Of a stretch of DNA of 64,000 nt, positions 52,454 through 61,716 are shown piece after piece. Under the pieces are notes generated by a model. It saw only the letters and a list, made by a program, of their open reading frames with translations, was not told where the DNA came from and ran no database searches. The position numbers and the translations under genes were made by a program. Position 1 is the stretch's first letter; each line of letters starts with the position of its first letter. The DNA comes from Anatilimnocola floriformis (GTDB taxonomy: Bacteria; Planctomycetota; Planctomycetia; Pirellulales; Pirellulaceae), in contig NZ_JAMLFW010000002.1 of NCBI RefSeq assembly GCF_024256385.1, forward strand, positions 868,001 through 932,000. The letters are read 5' to 3'.

Positions 52454-52822
52454 ATTTCGTTCCGTGAATGGGAGCCGCGAGACAATCAGCATTCAAACCA
52501 TTGCGTGATCGCAGCGATGACACTGCCGTCTAATTTGTTCTCAATCACAAAATTCGCAATAGAGTTTTTCCTCACGCGCTGCGACACGTTATGTCACAGC
52601 GCATGGCGAACATGCGTCATTTGCTGGGGAATTTCTCCAATATCATTCGAGCCTTCTAGCGCGCTACCTAAGCTCCGATCTATCGCCTCGTGTGACTCAA
52701 CATGGAGGCCAAGATTTCATCGCGTTGATAAGCAACACGTGCTTGCGGAGGTTGGAGTGTCGGAAGCTACATGCCAGTTTGACGAAAACGTGCCACATCG
52801 CCTGGCCTTAAATAACAGGGCG
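52454..52822. other. Divergent promoter region of polysaccharide cluster
   Basis: 369 bp between the chain-length gene and the dehydratase gene, more AT-rich than its flanks (notably 52520-52570). It should contain both promoters. A 27-bp palindrome sits near the middle. I could not fix -35/-10 pairs with confidence. The open frame that crosses it on the plus strand has no family features before 52823. Confidence 0.5.
52576..52602. promoter_or_regulatory. Palindrome, candidate operator
   Basis: GCGCTGCGACA and TGTCACAGCGC are inverted with one mismatch and a 5-nt centre (CGTTA). Size and position between divergent polysaccharide promoters fit a dimeric regulator site or the two arms of a shared hairpin. 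No other copy noticed in the window. Confidence 0.45.
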
Positions 52823-54766
52823 ATGCAGCAAAAGATCTTGCTGGCTTTTGCTCATCTATTTGCGTTTGCAGCGGCCTTTGCGATTGCTGTGGCGTTACGT
52901 TTTGAATTTCATGTGCCGGCTGCAATCGCCTCACAATTAATGGTCGCTGGTGTGGTTGTGGTCGGCTGGAAGTTGGTCGTGTTCTATGCAGCACGACAGT
53001 ATCGCACTTGGTGGCGACATTTCGCCTTTGCTGATCTCTATCGCCTCACGGCAGCGGCCACCGTCAGCGTGATCCTGCTGATGGCACTGCGACAATTTGG
53101 CTGGTTGCCGGGTTCGCCGGCTCGGTCGGTGCTGCTGCTCGACTTCATGGTGACGGTGATGTTGGTCGGCGGTTTGCGTTGCAGCTGGCGAGCTGGTGAA
53201 GAACTGATGTCGCCGATCTGGCAGCGAACTCGCTACCGTCGCGCATTGCTCGTCGGGGCGAGTCCCACGGATAAACTACTCGCGCTGCATCTGCAGCTGC
53301 GACCTGAATTGCCGTTTCGCATTTGCGGTCACGTCGATGAAAACTCGCGCTGGCTGGGCCACTCGTTTGGCGGTGTGTCGGTGCTCGGCGCGATCATCGA
53401 TCTGACGGAAATCGCGGCCAAAAACGGCACTACCGACATCATTGCCATCACCGGCAGCCTCTCAGGAAAGCGGATGCAGTTCGTGCGGCAAAAATGCGAA
53501 GCGGCTGGACTGACGCTGCATTTGATTCCGCCATTGAGCCAACTTCTCAGCGAACATCAGCAGTTGCCGTTGCGGCCGATTGAGGTCGACAAGCTGCTGC
53601 AACGGCCAACGGTGAAGCTCGACGAGCTGGGCATTCGTGGCACGATCGCTGGTAAGGTGATCGCAGTGACTGGCGCCGGCGGCAGCATCGGCTCGGAGAT
53701 TTGCCGGCAGTTGCTCGCCTTTCATCCGGCGAAGATGATTCTCGTCGATCAGAGCGAACCGAGTTTGTACTCGATCGATATGGAAATGCGACGGCTGAAG
53801 TCGGCGACGCAGATCGTGCCATTCCTCGGCGATTGCACCGATAGCGTTCGCATGTCGACGCTGTTTCGCACGCATCAACCGGATGTCGTCTTTCACGTCG
53901 CAGCCCACAAGCACGTGCCGATGCTCGAGTCGCACGTCGGCGAAGCGGTAAAGAACAACGTCTTTGGCACGGCCAACCTCGTGGAATTGTCGGAGCAGTT
54001 CGGCGTCGCGCAGTTTGTCTATATCTCAACCGACAAAGCCGTGAAGCCGACCAGCATCATGGGCGTGACGAAGCACCTAGCCGAACGCTATGTGCTGGCG
54101 ATGGCCGAAGAAGGGGCCGGCCGTTACGTCGCCGTTCGCTTCGGCAATGTGCTGGGTTCGGCGGGAAGCGTCGTGCCGTTGTTTCAAGAACAGATTCGCC
54201 GCGGTGGTCCGATCACGATCACGCACCCGGATATGGAACGCTTCTTCATGACCACGGCCGAAGCTGCACAACTCGTGCTGCAAGCCAACGCTCTCGGCAA
54301 GGGTGGCGAGATCTTCGTGCTCGATATGGGCGAGCCGGTGAAAATTGTCGATCTGGCCCGCGAGATGATTCGCATGTCGGGCTTGCCCGAACATGCGATC
54401 GATATCACGTTCTGCGGCACTCGTCCCGGCGAAAAACTCTACGAAGAGCTGTACTTCGACGATGAAGTGCGACTCCCCACGCCGCATCAAAAACTGTTCT
54501 CGGCCCAGCATCGGCCGATCGCACGAACCACCATGCTCCGCTGCCTCGAGGAGTTGCATCCGCTGGTTGATGGCGATCAGGAGGAATTGATCGACGCGTT
54601 GCAGCGCTGGGTTCCGGAATATCGACGAACTCCCGCGGGCGCCGTGATTGCGAAACCTTCGGAGCAAAGCGTGCCGCTTTCTCCACAACGTATCGAACGT
54701 TGGGAGATCAAGGCGCCGCTCACTGCCGAGTCCCCCGTTTCTCAGTCATCGCTCAAGTCTCACTAG
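52823..54766 (+). CDS. FlaA1/PglF-type nucleotide-sugar 4,6-dehydratase
   Basis: 647 residues from the ATG at 52823. Four N-terminal membrane helices (about 1-115), a nucleotide-binding CoA-like domain (about 135-260), then the SDR catalytic domain: VIAVTGAGGSIGSEICRQLL, VFHVAAHKHVPMLE, YISTDKAVKPTSIMGVTK. It converts UDP-GlcNAc to a 4-keto-6-deoxy sugar. The length matches PglF/WbpM. First gene of the plus-strand polysaccharide operon; the aminotransferase that would act on its product follows. Confidence 0.93.
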   Translation: MQQKILLAFAHLFAFAAAFAIAVALRFEFHVPAAIASQLMVAGVVVVGWKLVVFYAARQYRTWWRHFAFADLYRLTAAATVSVILLMALRQFGWLPGSPARSVLLLDFMVTVMLVGGLRCSWRAGEELMSPIWQRTRYRRALLVGASPTDKLLALHLQLRPELPFRICGHVDENSRWLGHSFGGVSVLGAIIDLTEIAAKNGTTDIIAITGSLSGKRMQFVRQKCEAAGLTLHLIPPLSQLLSEHQQLPLRPIEVDKLLQRPTVKLDELGIRGTIAGKVIAVTGAGGSIGSEICRQLLAFHPAKMILVDQSEPSLYSIDMEMRRLKSATQIVPFLGDCTDSVRMSTLFRTHQPDVVFHVAAHKHVPMLESHVGEAVKNNVFGTANLVELSEQFGVAQFVYISTDKAVKPTSIMGVTKHLAERYVLAMAEEGAGRYVAVRFGNVLGSAGSVVPLFQEQIRRGGPITITHPDMERFFMTTAEAAQLVLQANALGKGGEIFVLDMGEPVKIVDLAREMIRMSGLPEHAIDITFCGTRPGEKLYEELYFDDEVRLPTPHQKLFSAQHRPIARTTMLRCLEELHPLVDGDQEELIDALQRWVPEYRRTPAGAVIAKPSEQSVPLSPQRIERWEIKAPLTAESPVSQSSLKSH

Positions 54767-54826
54767 TCTGTTGTTTGCAGGTTTGTTTTTACTCCATTGA
54801 TTTTCCTCTTTGATTAAGCGTGCTTT

Positions 54827-56053
54827 ATGTCGAAAAGTTTCCCTGCTGTGTTAGGTGGCCCTCCGGCCAGCGAACGTCCCGTTCCTTTTGTGCGACCGTT
54901 GCTCCCGAGCTACGAAGCAATCGAGCCAGGGGTTCGCAATCTGTTTTCCACCGGTCAGTTGACCAAAGGCCCTTGCCTGGGGCGTTTCGAAGATGCGATC
55001 GCCGAACACCTGGGCGTTCGTCACGCGATTGGCGTGTCGAGCTGCACGACTGGCTTGATGCTCGCGTACAAGTGCGCCGGCCTCGAAGGGGACGTCGTCG
55101 TACCGAGCTTTACCTTCATGGCTACCGTCAGCGCACTGGTGTGGGCCGGTTTGCAGCCGGTGTATGCCGACGTTGATCTGCACACGGCTACCCTCGACAT
55201 TCGTGCAGTCGAACAAGCGATCACGCCGCGTACTTCTGCCATCGTGGCCGTTCATACGTTCGGCAATCCAGCCTCGATCACGGCCTTACAGAACCTGGCT
55301 CAGCGCCGCGGCTTGAAGTTGATCTTCGATGCCGCGCACGGTTTCGGCTCGATGTATCGCGGTGCTCGTTTGGGCAGCCAAGGTGACGCACAGGTCTTCA
55401 GCCTCAGTCCCACCAAGTTGCTCATCGCCGGCGAAGGCGGCATTGTCACGACGAACGACGACGAACTGGCCATCAAAATTCGTTACGCCCGGGAGTACGG
55501 CAACGACGGCAGCTACGACAGCGTGCTGGTCGGCTTCAATGCCCGCATGGCTGAATTCAACGCGCTACTCGGCCTGCAGAGCTTGTCGCTGCTCGAACAT
55601 GAAGCGCAACGGCGCAATGAGCTCGCCACGCTCTACATGAGCGAATTGGAAGGAGTGCCGGGGATCGAGTTCGTCCGGGTGCAGCCCGGCAATCGCTGCT
55701 CGTACAAGGACTTCTCGCTGCTGATCAACGAAGCGGCCTTTGGTTTGAATCGCGATCAATTGGCCATCGCGCTGCAAGCCGAGAACATCGACAGCCGCAA
55801 GTATTACTTCCCTGCCGTGCATCGTCAGACCGCATATCAGGACATTCCTGCCAATGAAGCCGAGCTGCCGAACACTTGCATCCTGGCCGACAACAGCTTG
55901 AGCGTGCCGTTGTATTCGCAGCTGACCGAAACGCAGGTCGTGCGCATCGCCGGTGCGATCAAGCGGTTGCAGGAATGGGCGCCGCACGTGCGCGTGAACC
56001 TCGCACTGCGTGATGCCGATTCGGCTGGAGCGCTGGCCACGGACCGCAAGTAA
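54827..56053 (+). CDS. DegT/DnrJ/EryC1 aminotransferase (PglE-like)
   Basis: 408 residues. PLP-dependent sugar aminotransferase: GVSSCTTGLMLA (cofactor phosphate), VVPSFTFMAT, VHTFGNPAS, FDAAHGFGS and SLSPTKLLIAGEGG with the PLP Lys about 205. It aminates a 4-keto nucleotide sugar at C4. Together with the preceding dehydratase and the PglD-like acetyltransferase it can make a UDP-diacetamido-trideoxy sugar. It follows the dehydratase by 60 bp. Confidence 0.93.
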   Translation: MSKSFPAVLGGPPASERPVPFVRPLLPSYEAIEPGVRNLFSTGQLTKGPCLGRFEDAIAEHLGVRHAIGVSSCTTGLMLAYKCAGLEGDVVVPSFTFMATVSALVWAGLQPVYADVDLHTATLDIRAVEQAITPRTSAIVAVHTFGNPASITALQNLAQRRGLKLIFDAAHGFGSMYRGARLGSQGDAQVFSLSPTKLLIAGEGGIVTTNDDELAIKIRYAREYGNDGSYDSVLVGFNARMAEFNALLGLQSLSLLEHEAQRRNELATLYMSELEGVPGIEFVRVQPGNRCSYKDFSLLINEAAFGLNRDQLAIALQAENIDSRKYYFPAVHRQTAYQDIPANEAELPNTCILADNSLSVPLYSQLTETQVVRIAGAIKRLQEWAPHVRVNLALRDADSAGALATDRK

Positions 56054-56095
56054 GCGATCGCAAACTGCATCGCCAGAGAGAAGACTAGGGGCAAA

Positions 56096-57409
56096 ATGAT
56101 CGGATCGTCAGGACGAACGTCGACTAGCAAAACCGTCAGCAGCAATGCCGCCTGGCTGCTGGTCGGGAATGCTATGTTCGCGTTCGGACAATACGGCGTG
56201 GTCATTCTCATTGCCCGCTGGGGAACGGCGGAAATGCTCGGCCGCTTCGCATTAGCGACGGCCATCGTGACGCCGATCGTGTTGCTCTCGAATTGTGCGC
56301 TGCGGACCATTCAAGCTACCGACGTGCAGTCGCAGTTCACCTTCGGCGACTACGCGGGTTTTCGCCTGGTCGGCCTCACGCTGACGATCGCGGTGGTGGC
56401 TGGCATCGGCACGCGTTACGACCTGGCAACCTGGCAACTGCTGCTGGCCGTGCTGCTCGGCAAGGTGCTGGAATCGATCGGCGATCTGTTGCAAGGCGCA
56501 TTGCAACGTCGTGAGCGGATGGATGTGGTTGGCTTTTCGCAGCTGATCAAGGGCATCGGCTCGCTGACGGTCTTCGCGGTCGGCTTCGCTTTTACCGGCA
56601 ATGTCTTTGCTGCGTTGATTGCTGCCGCCGTTGTTAGCGGTGCTTTCGTCATCGGCTATGACTTGCCGGCCGCCTGGTCGGAATGGCGACTCGATCTCGG
56701 GGCCAGTGAAGTGCGAAAGCACGTCTTGCCGAGGTTGTCGCTCACGCAGCAATACTCGCTCGCCAAGCTAGCGCTGCCGATGGGCGTGACGGTGATGCTC
56801 GGTTCGCTCCTCGTCAGTATTCCGCGCTTTGTGATCGAAGGCTCGCTCGGCGCTGCGGAGCTCGGCGTCTTCGCCGCGCTGTCGTGGTTGACCTTGCTCG
56901 GCAACTTGTTTGCTTCGGCAGTTGCTCATGCTTCATTGCCGCCGATGTCACGTTATTACGCGGCCGGCCAAACCGAAAAACTACAGAACTACCTGAATAC
57001 GCTGCTGTTATGGGGTACGATCGGCGGCGCGGTCGCTTGCCTGGCGACCGCGCTCGCCGCGCGTCCCATAGTCGCTCTGATCTTGGGTCACGAGTACGCC
57101 CAGCATTCGTTCACGCTGCTGTTGCTCGTTGCTTCGATGGGCGTGGGATTGGCGATCTGCTTTCTCGATCACGCGCTCTACGCGGCCCGCAAGTTTCAGG
57201 TGCAAGTGCCACTGAATATCGTCGGCTGCCTGGCGACGGCAGCTGGTTGCTGGCTCGCCGTGCCGCGTTATGGATTGCCGGGCGTAGCCGCCACGATCTG
57301 CCTGGTTTCGATCGCACTTGCCGGCAGCCGCTGGATCATTGTGCAACGAACGCTGCGATCGACATCGCCTGAGTTGGCCGATGTGGTCTCGCTGGAGGCC
57401 ACGCCATGA
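56096..57409 (+). CDS. Wzx-type oligosaccharide flippase
   Basis: 437 residues, about 12 membrane helices of the MATE/MVF polysaccharide transporter type. It should flip undecaprenyl-linked repeat units to the periplasmic side. Features are general: AWLLVGNAMFAFGQYGVVIL at the start and paired Arg loops. The ATG at 56096 is 42 bp after the aminotransferase; the gene overlaps the polymerase by ATGA. Confidence 0.88.
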   Translation: MIGSSGRTSTSKTVSSNAAWLLVGNAMFAFGQYGVVILIARWGTAEMLGRFALATAIVTPIVLLSNCALRTIQATDVQSQFTFGDYAGFRLVGLTLTIAVVAGIGTRYDLATWQLLLAVLLGKVLESIGDLLQGALQRRERMDVVGFSQLIKGIGSLTVFAVGFAFTGNVFAALIAAAVVSGAFVIGYDLPAAWSEWRLDLGASEVRKHVLPRLSLTQQYSLAKLALPMGVTVMLGSLLVSIPRFVIEGSLGAAELGVFAALSWLTLLGNLFASAVAHASLPPMSRYYAAGQTEKLQNYLNTLLLWGTIGGAVACLATALAARPIVALILGHEYAQHSFTLLLLVASMGVGLAICFLDHALYAARKFQVQVPLNIVGCLATAAGCWLAVPRYGLPGVAATICLVSIALAGSRWIIVQRTLRSTSPELADVVSLEATP

Positions 57410-58902
57410 TCACGCAAGCACTCGACCGTACGATGACGGCTGACTCTTCGGCCGCAACCATGCAGGCCTGGAAGATTCTTCCCTGGCTGATCTCGGCGAG
57501 CACGCTGCTGATTGCGGTTTGCATCGACCCAGCGTTTCAGCATTGGTTCATCCTGCCGTTGATGATTTGCGGCGGAATCGTGGGTAACTGGGCGCTGGAT
57601 TGGCTGCGCGGCGAGCGCGACATGTTCGACCCGCTGTCGATCTTCGCGCTGGTCGGTGTTCACTTTTTCTTTCTCGCCACGATCATGCACGTCGGCACCG
57701 ACTACTGGATGCCGTACGTCGACGCGCCGCTGGACTGGCGGCCTTGGCTGGGCGCAATGTCGACGTTGAATGTCGCTGGCCTCGGCATCTTCACGATCAC
57801 GCGGCATGCCCTCCGCCGCTTCGCGAATCCTGCTCCTTCGACCGAGCTCTGGCAACTCGATGCTCACCGCCTGTATTGGCTGGCGGGACGCACGATTCTA
57901 TTTTGCGTGGTGGCCCAAACGTTGGTCTACGCCAAGTTCGGCGGCATCAGCGGTTACGTGCAGGCCTTCAGCGAACAGTCGGATCAGTTCAATGGAATGG
58001 GCATCGTGTTCCTATTCTCCGAAGCAGCGCCGATCGTGGCGATCATGGCCGCGGTCACGTGGTGCCGCGAGCGCTCGTATCGCAGCGTCGGTGTGGCCGT
58101 CGCACTGCTCTTTATGTTCATCGTGCTCAAGTTCTACTTCGGCGGCCTGCGCGGCAGCCGTGGCCATCTTGTGTACGGCTTGTTCTGGGTGGCTTGTCTG
58201 ATTCATGTGCAGCTTGTGCGACTGCCGCGCAAACTGCTGGTTAGCGGTTTGTTGCTGTTGTTGCCATTCATGTATGCGTATGGCTTGTACAAGAGCTTTG
58301 GCTCGGATGCGATCCACGCTTTTTCCGCGGCAGAGCGGGCGGATCTGAATGATAAGGCGCCGCGCACCTGGCAAGCGGTGTTGCTCGGCGACCTCGCGCG
58401 GAGCGACGTGCAAGCGCTGATTCTGTATCGCTTGTCGTCGGCGAACATGGCCTACGACTACGACTACGCTTGGGGAAGCACTTACGTCGGTACGGCTGCG
58501 CTGGTGATTCCGCGTAGCGTGATGCCGGACCGGCCTCTGCCCAAAGCCAAAGCCGGCACCGATCTGCTCTTCGGCCCGGGCGTTTATGAACACGAATTCG
58601 CAAGCACGTTTGCGTATGGATTGACCGGCGAAGCGCTGCTGAATTTCGGTTTGCCGGGCGCGCTGCTGTCGTTCGTGCCGATCGCGCTCCTCGTGATCAT
58701 CGCCCAGCGCTGGTACTACGGCTTGCCGGCCGCCGACAGTCGCTGGCTCGTGCTTCCTTTGTTCCTGAGCATCGCCTTCCTGGGAATGCTGTGGGACACC
58801 GACGTTCTCTTTTTCTATCTCGTCAAAGAGGGCTCGGTGCCAGGTTTGCTGACGCTTCTCTGTTCGCGACGTGTCCTCTCGTTATCAGGCTCTTCCTCAT
58901 GA
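57406..58902 (+). CDS. Wzy-like polysaccharide polymerase
   Basis: 498 residues, about 11-12 membrane helices with one long periplasmic loop (about 290-395) containing YRLSSANMAYDYDYAWG and AGTDLLFGPGVYE. This is the general O-antigen polymerase layout. The gene position after Wzx and before glycosyltransferases supports a Wzy role. Translation is coupled on both sides (ATGA with the flippase; ATGA with the next GT). Sequence families here diverge strongly, so the call relies on topology and context. Confidence 0.78.
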   Translation: MITQALDRTMTADSSAATMQAWKILPWLISASTLLIAVCIDPAFQHWFILPLMICGGIVGNWALDWLRGERDMFDPLSIFALVGVHFFFLATIMHVGTDYWMPYVDAPLDWRPWLGAMSTLNVAGLGIFTITRHALRRFANPAPSTELWQLDAHRLYWLAGRTILFCVVAQTLVYAKFGGISGYVQAFSEQSDQFNGMGIVFLFSEAAPIVAIMAAVTWCRERSYRSVGVAVALLFMFIVLKFYFGGLRGSRGHLVYGLFWVACLIHVQLVRLPRKLLVSGLLLLLPFMYAYGLYKSFGSDAIHAFSAAERADLNDKAPRTWQAVLLGDLARSDVQALILYRLSSANMAYDYDYAWGSTYVGTAALVIPRSVMPDRPLPKAKAGTDLLFGPGVYEHEFASTFAYGLTGEALLNFGLPGALLSFVPIALLVIIAQRWYYGLPAADSRWLVLPLFLSIAFLGMLWDTDVLFFYLVKEGSVPGLLTLLCSRRVLSLSGSSS

Positions 58903-60092
58903 GATTGTCGATCACTTCGGACTACCGCTTTGCTCAAACGCCAGACGGAACCATCTGGACGGATGGCCCCTGCCATCACGCCCACTGGACGCGTTACCTG
59001 TCTGTGTTCGGCGCGGTGAACGTGCTGGCTCGCGTGCGCGATGTCGAAACCGCTGATGCACGTTGGCAGCGTGCGAACGGCGAACTCGTTCGCTTCTCGC
59101 GTTTGCCACACTACGCGGGGCCCTGGCAGTATCTGTGGAAGTCGTGGCGAGTGTGCGCTGCGGCCTGTGCTGCTGTGAAGGACGATGATGCGTTGATCTT
59201 GAATGTGCCCGGGCAGATCGCCAGTTGCGTGCAAGATGTGCTGCGAACAGGCCGGCCCTACGGACTGCAGGTGCTTGGTAATCCGCACGATGTGTTCGCT
59301 CCGGGCGTGGTGCGACATCCCGCGCGGCCGTTCATTCGCTGGTGGAGCTCGCGCCGGCTGCGCAAGCAATCGTCCCGCGCTACGGCTGCTCTGTACGTGA
59401 CCGAGCGGACGCTGCAACAAAGCTACCCCTGTCCGGCCGCAGAGTTCGGCGTGTCCGATGTCGACTTACCGCCGGAAGCGTTTCGCAGTCGCACGATCAC
59501 CGAAACGCGACCATTCATGATCGCGACGGTCGGCACGATGTCGCAAATGTATAAGGGCTTTGATGTGCTGATCGGCGCGCTCGCGAACTGCTCGAGTGAC
59601 ATTCGCCTCGTGATCGTCGGCGACGGCAAGTTCCGTCCCGTACTCGAAGAACAAGTCGCCGCGGCCAAGCTGCAGGACCGCGTAGAATTTCGCGGCCAAA
59701 TGCCGACCGGCGAACCGATCCGACAAGTGCTCGACGGCGCGGACCTTTTCGTCCTGCCGTCGCGCACCGAGGGACTACCTCGCGCCTTGGTCGAAGCCAT
59801 GGCGCGGGGTCTCCCTTGTTTAGCGTCGAATGTCGGTGGCATTCCTGAACTGCTCGCCGCTGAAGATCTGTTGCCGCCGGGCGATGCCGCCGCGCTCGAA
59901 GCTGCCATTCAGCAAGTCGCCAATGATCGCGACCGCCAGCAGCAAATGAGCGATCGTAACCTTCGCCGCGCGAAAGACTTTCAAGCCGAAACGCTGCAGA
60001 CACGCCGCCAGACTTACTGGCAACACTTGTGCGAGCGAACGGCTGAATATCAGCGCCGAGCCACCACACTTTCGCTGCAGGAGGCCCGTTAA
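58899..60092 (+). CDS. Glycosyltransferase, GT4 type
   Basis: 397 residues from the ATG at 58899 inside the polymerase stop; a longer frame upstream lies within the polymerase gene. The N-terminal half is variable; the C-terminal GT-B half is typical: ATVGTMSQMYKGFDVLIGAL, LVIVGDGKFRPVLEE, VEFRGQMP and FVLPSRTEGLPRALVEAMA with the donor-binding Glu. It adds a sugar to the repeat unit on the cytoplasmic face. Ends one base into the epimerase start (TAATG). Confidence 0.9.
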   Translation: MRLSITSDYRFAQTPDGTIWTDGPCHHAHWTRYLSVFGAVNVLARVRDVETADARWQRANGELVRFSRLPHYAGPWQYLWKSWRVCAAACAAVKDDDALILNVPGQIASCVQDVLRTGRPYGLQVLGNPHDVFAPGVVRHPARPFIRWWSSRRLRKQSSRATAALYVTERTLQQSYPCPAAEFGVSDVDLPPEAFRSRTITETRPFMIATVGTMSQMYKGFDVLIGALANCSSDIRLVIVGDGKFRPVLEEQVAAAKLQDRVEFRGQMPTGEPIRQVLDGADLFVLPSRTEGLPRALVEAMARGLPCLASNVGGIPELLAAEDLLPPGDAAALEAAIQQVANDRDRQQQMSDRNLRRAKDFQAETLQTRRQTYWQHLCERTAEYQRRATTLSLQEAR

Positions 60093-61096
60093 TGATTGTC
60101 GCCATCACGGGAGGAACCGGCTTTATCGGCCGCAAGCTCGTCGAGCGTCATCTGGCTGCTGGCGATCAGGTGCGCGTTCTCACGCGCAGCGCCGATCGCA
60201 GTGCGCAGACTGATGAGCGATTGAAATTCATTGTCGGTGATCTCGCTGCGGATCAACCGATTCCTGAGGATTTTCTCGATGGCGTCGATGTTCTCTATCA
60301 CTGCGCTGGTGAACTGCGCGATCCGCAGAAGATGGCTGCCTTGCATGTGCGCGGCACCGAGCTTTTGCTCGATGCTGCTGCTGGTAGAGTCGGTCGCTGG
60401 GTGCAACTGAGCAGCGTCGGTGTTTACGGTCCGCAGATGGCCGGTGTGATCGACGAAAACTGGCCGATGCTACCGCGGGGCGAATATGAACAGACGAAAG
60501 CTCGCGCGGACGAGCTAGTTCTGGAACGGAACGCAAAGGGCGAAATCTCCGCAGTCATCGTGCGGCCATCGATCGTGTTCGGGCCACAGATGCCCAATCG
60601 TTCGCTGTTTCAGTTGCTACGGATGATCGAGCGCGGCTGGTTCTTCTTCATCGGCTCGCCCGGCGCATCGGCTAACTATGTGTATGTCGACAACGTGATC
60701 GATGTGCTGCAGCTCGCAGCCGATGCGAATGTCGCGGCTGGCAGCGTCTACAACATTTCCGATCAATGCACGCTGGAGCAATTCGCCACGCATCTGGCCA
60801 GCGCGCGGCAGATCGCTCCGCCACGACTCCGCTGCCCAACTTGGATCGCCACTGCTGCTGCGAGTGTGTTTGGTTGGTTGCCGGGATTTCCGCTCACGAC
60901 CGCACGAGTCAAGGCAATGTCGACTCGTGCTGTTTACTCTTCGGCCCGCGCACAACGCGAGCTGGGCTACGTGCCGCGGGTGAGCATCGCCGAAGGAATT
61001 CGTCGGCTGGTGAGCGCGGTGCCGATTGCTCCCTGCACCGATGCTGCCGAGGCCGCGTTGGTTTCGTCCTATGCGATTACAAGGAACACATTATGA
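60092..61096 (+). CDS. NAD-dependent epimerase/dehydratase
   Basis: 334 residues, extended SDR fold. NAD motif TGGTGFIGRKL, the LSSVGVYG strand with catalytic Ser, and YEQTKARAD with the Tyr-x3-Lys pair about 132-136. Substrate probably a nucleotide sugar or an undecaprenyl-linked sugar; the direct coupling to the phosphoglycosyl transferase (ATGA overlap) suggests it prepares or changes the first sugar. C-terminal 30 residues are not conserved. Confidence 0.88.
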   Translation: MIVAITGGTGFIGRKLVERHLAAGDQVRVLTRSADRSAQTDERLKFIVGDLAADQPIPEDFLDGVDVLYHCAGELRDPQKMAALHVRGTELLLDAAAGRVGRWVQLSSVGVYGPQMAGVIDENWPMLPRGEYEQTKARADELVLERNAKGEISAVIVRPSIVFGPQMPNRSLFQLLRMIERGWFFFIGSPGASANYVYVDNVIDVLQLAADANVAAGSVYNISDQCTLEQFATHLASARQIAPPRLRCPTWIATAAASVFGWLPGFPLTTARVKAMSTRAVYSSARAQRELGYVPRVSIAEGIRRLVSAVPIAPCTDAAEAALVSSYAITRNTL

Positions 61097-61716
61097 AGCG
61101 GCTGATGGATATTGCGCTCGCGGTGATCCTGCTGATTGCTTTGTCGCCGTTGCTGGCCGTCATCGCGCTGCTGGTGCGATTCAATCTCGGCTCGCCGATT
61201 TTGTTTCGTCAAAAGCGGCCCGGTTTTGGCGGCAAGCCGTTCCTGATGTGCAAGTTTCGCACGATGCGCAACGCCCGCAATGCAAAGAATGAAATTCTAA
61301 ACGATGAAGAGCGCCGCACCTGGTTCGGCAACCTGCTACGCAAGCTCAGTCTCGATGAGTTGCCCGAACTCTGGAACGTGCTGATCGGCAACATGAGTTT
61401 CGTCGGTCCGCGGCCGCTCCTCATGTCGTTTTTGCCGCACTACACGCCGGAACAAGCTCGCCGTCACGACGTGCGGCCGGGCATCACGGGCTGGGCGCAG
61501 ATCAACGGCCGCAACAAGTTGTCGTGGGACGAAAAACTCGCCTTCGACATTTGGTACGTCGACCATCAAAGCCTGTGGCTCGATTTCCGAATCCTGTGCG
61601 GCACGGCAGCGATCGTTCTCGGTCGCAAGGGAATCGATTACTCGGCGAACTGCATTCCCGCCAGCATGGCCCATCTGACGAGCGGCGAAATCATGTCGCA
61701 GGAAGCGAGGCTGTGA
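61093..61716 (+). CDS. Undecaprenyl-phosphate sugar phosphotransferase (PglC-like)
   Basis: 207 residues from the ATG at 61093. The small monotopic type: N-terminal re-entrant helix (MDIALAVILLIALSPLLAVI), SPILFRQKRPG, KFRTMRNAR, then the catalytic SLDELPELWNVLIGNMSFVG with the Asp-Glu dyad, and VRPGITGWAQINGRN. It transfers phospho-sugar to undecaprenyl phosphate and starts the repeat unit. Its size matches PglC rather than large WbaP/WcaJ proteins. TGATG overlap with the next glycosyltransferase. Confidence 0.94.
   Translation: MKRLMDIALAVILLIALSPLLAVIALLVRFNLGSPILFRQKRPGFGGKPFLMCKFRTMRNARNAKNEILNDEERRTWFGNLLRKLSLDELPELWNVLIGNMSFVGPRPLLMSFLPHYTPEQARRHDVRPGITGWAQINGRNKLSWDEKLAFDIWYVDHQSLWLDFRILCGTAAIVLGRKGIDYSANCIPASMAHLTSGEIMSQEARL

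Noticed and set aside
51074-52822. Plus-strand frame continuous with the dehydratase gene
   Set aside because: It is antisense to the chain-length gene; FlaA1/PglF similarity begins only at 52823.
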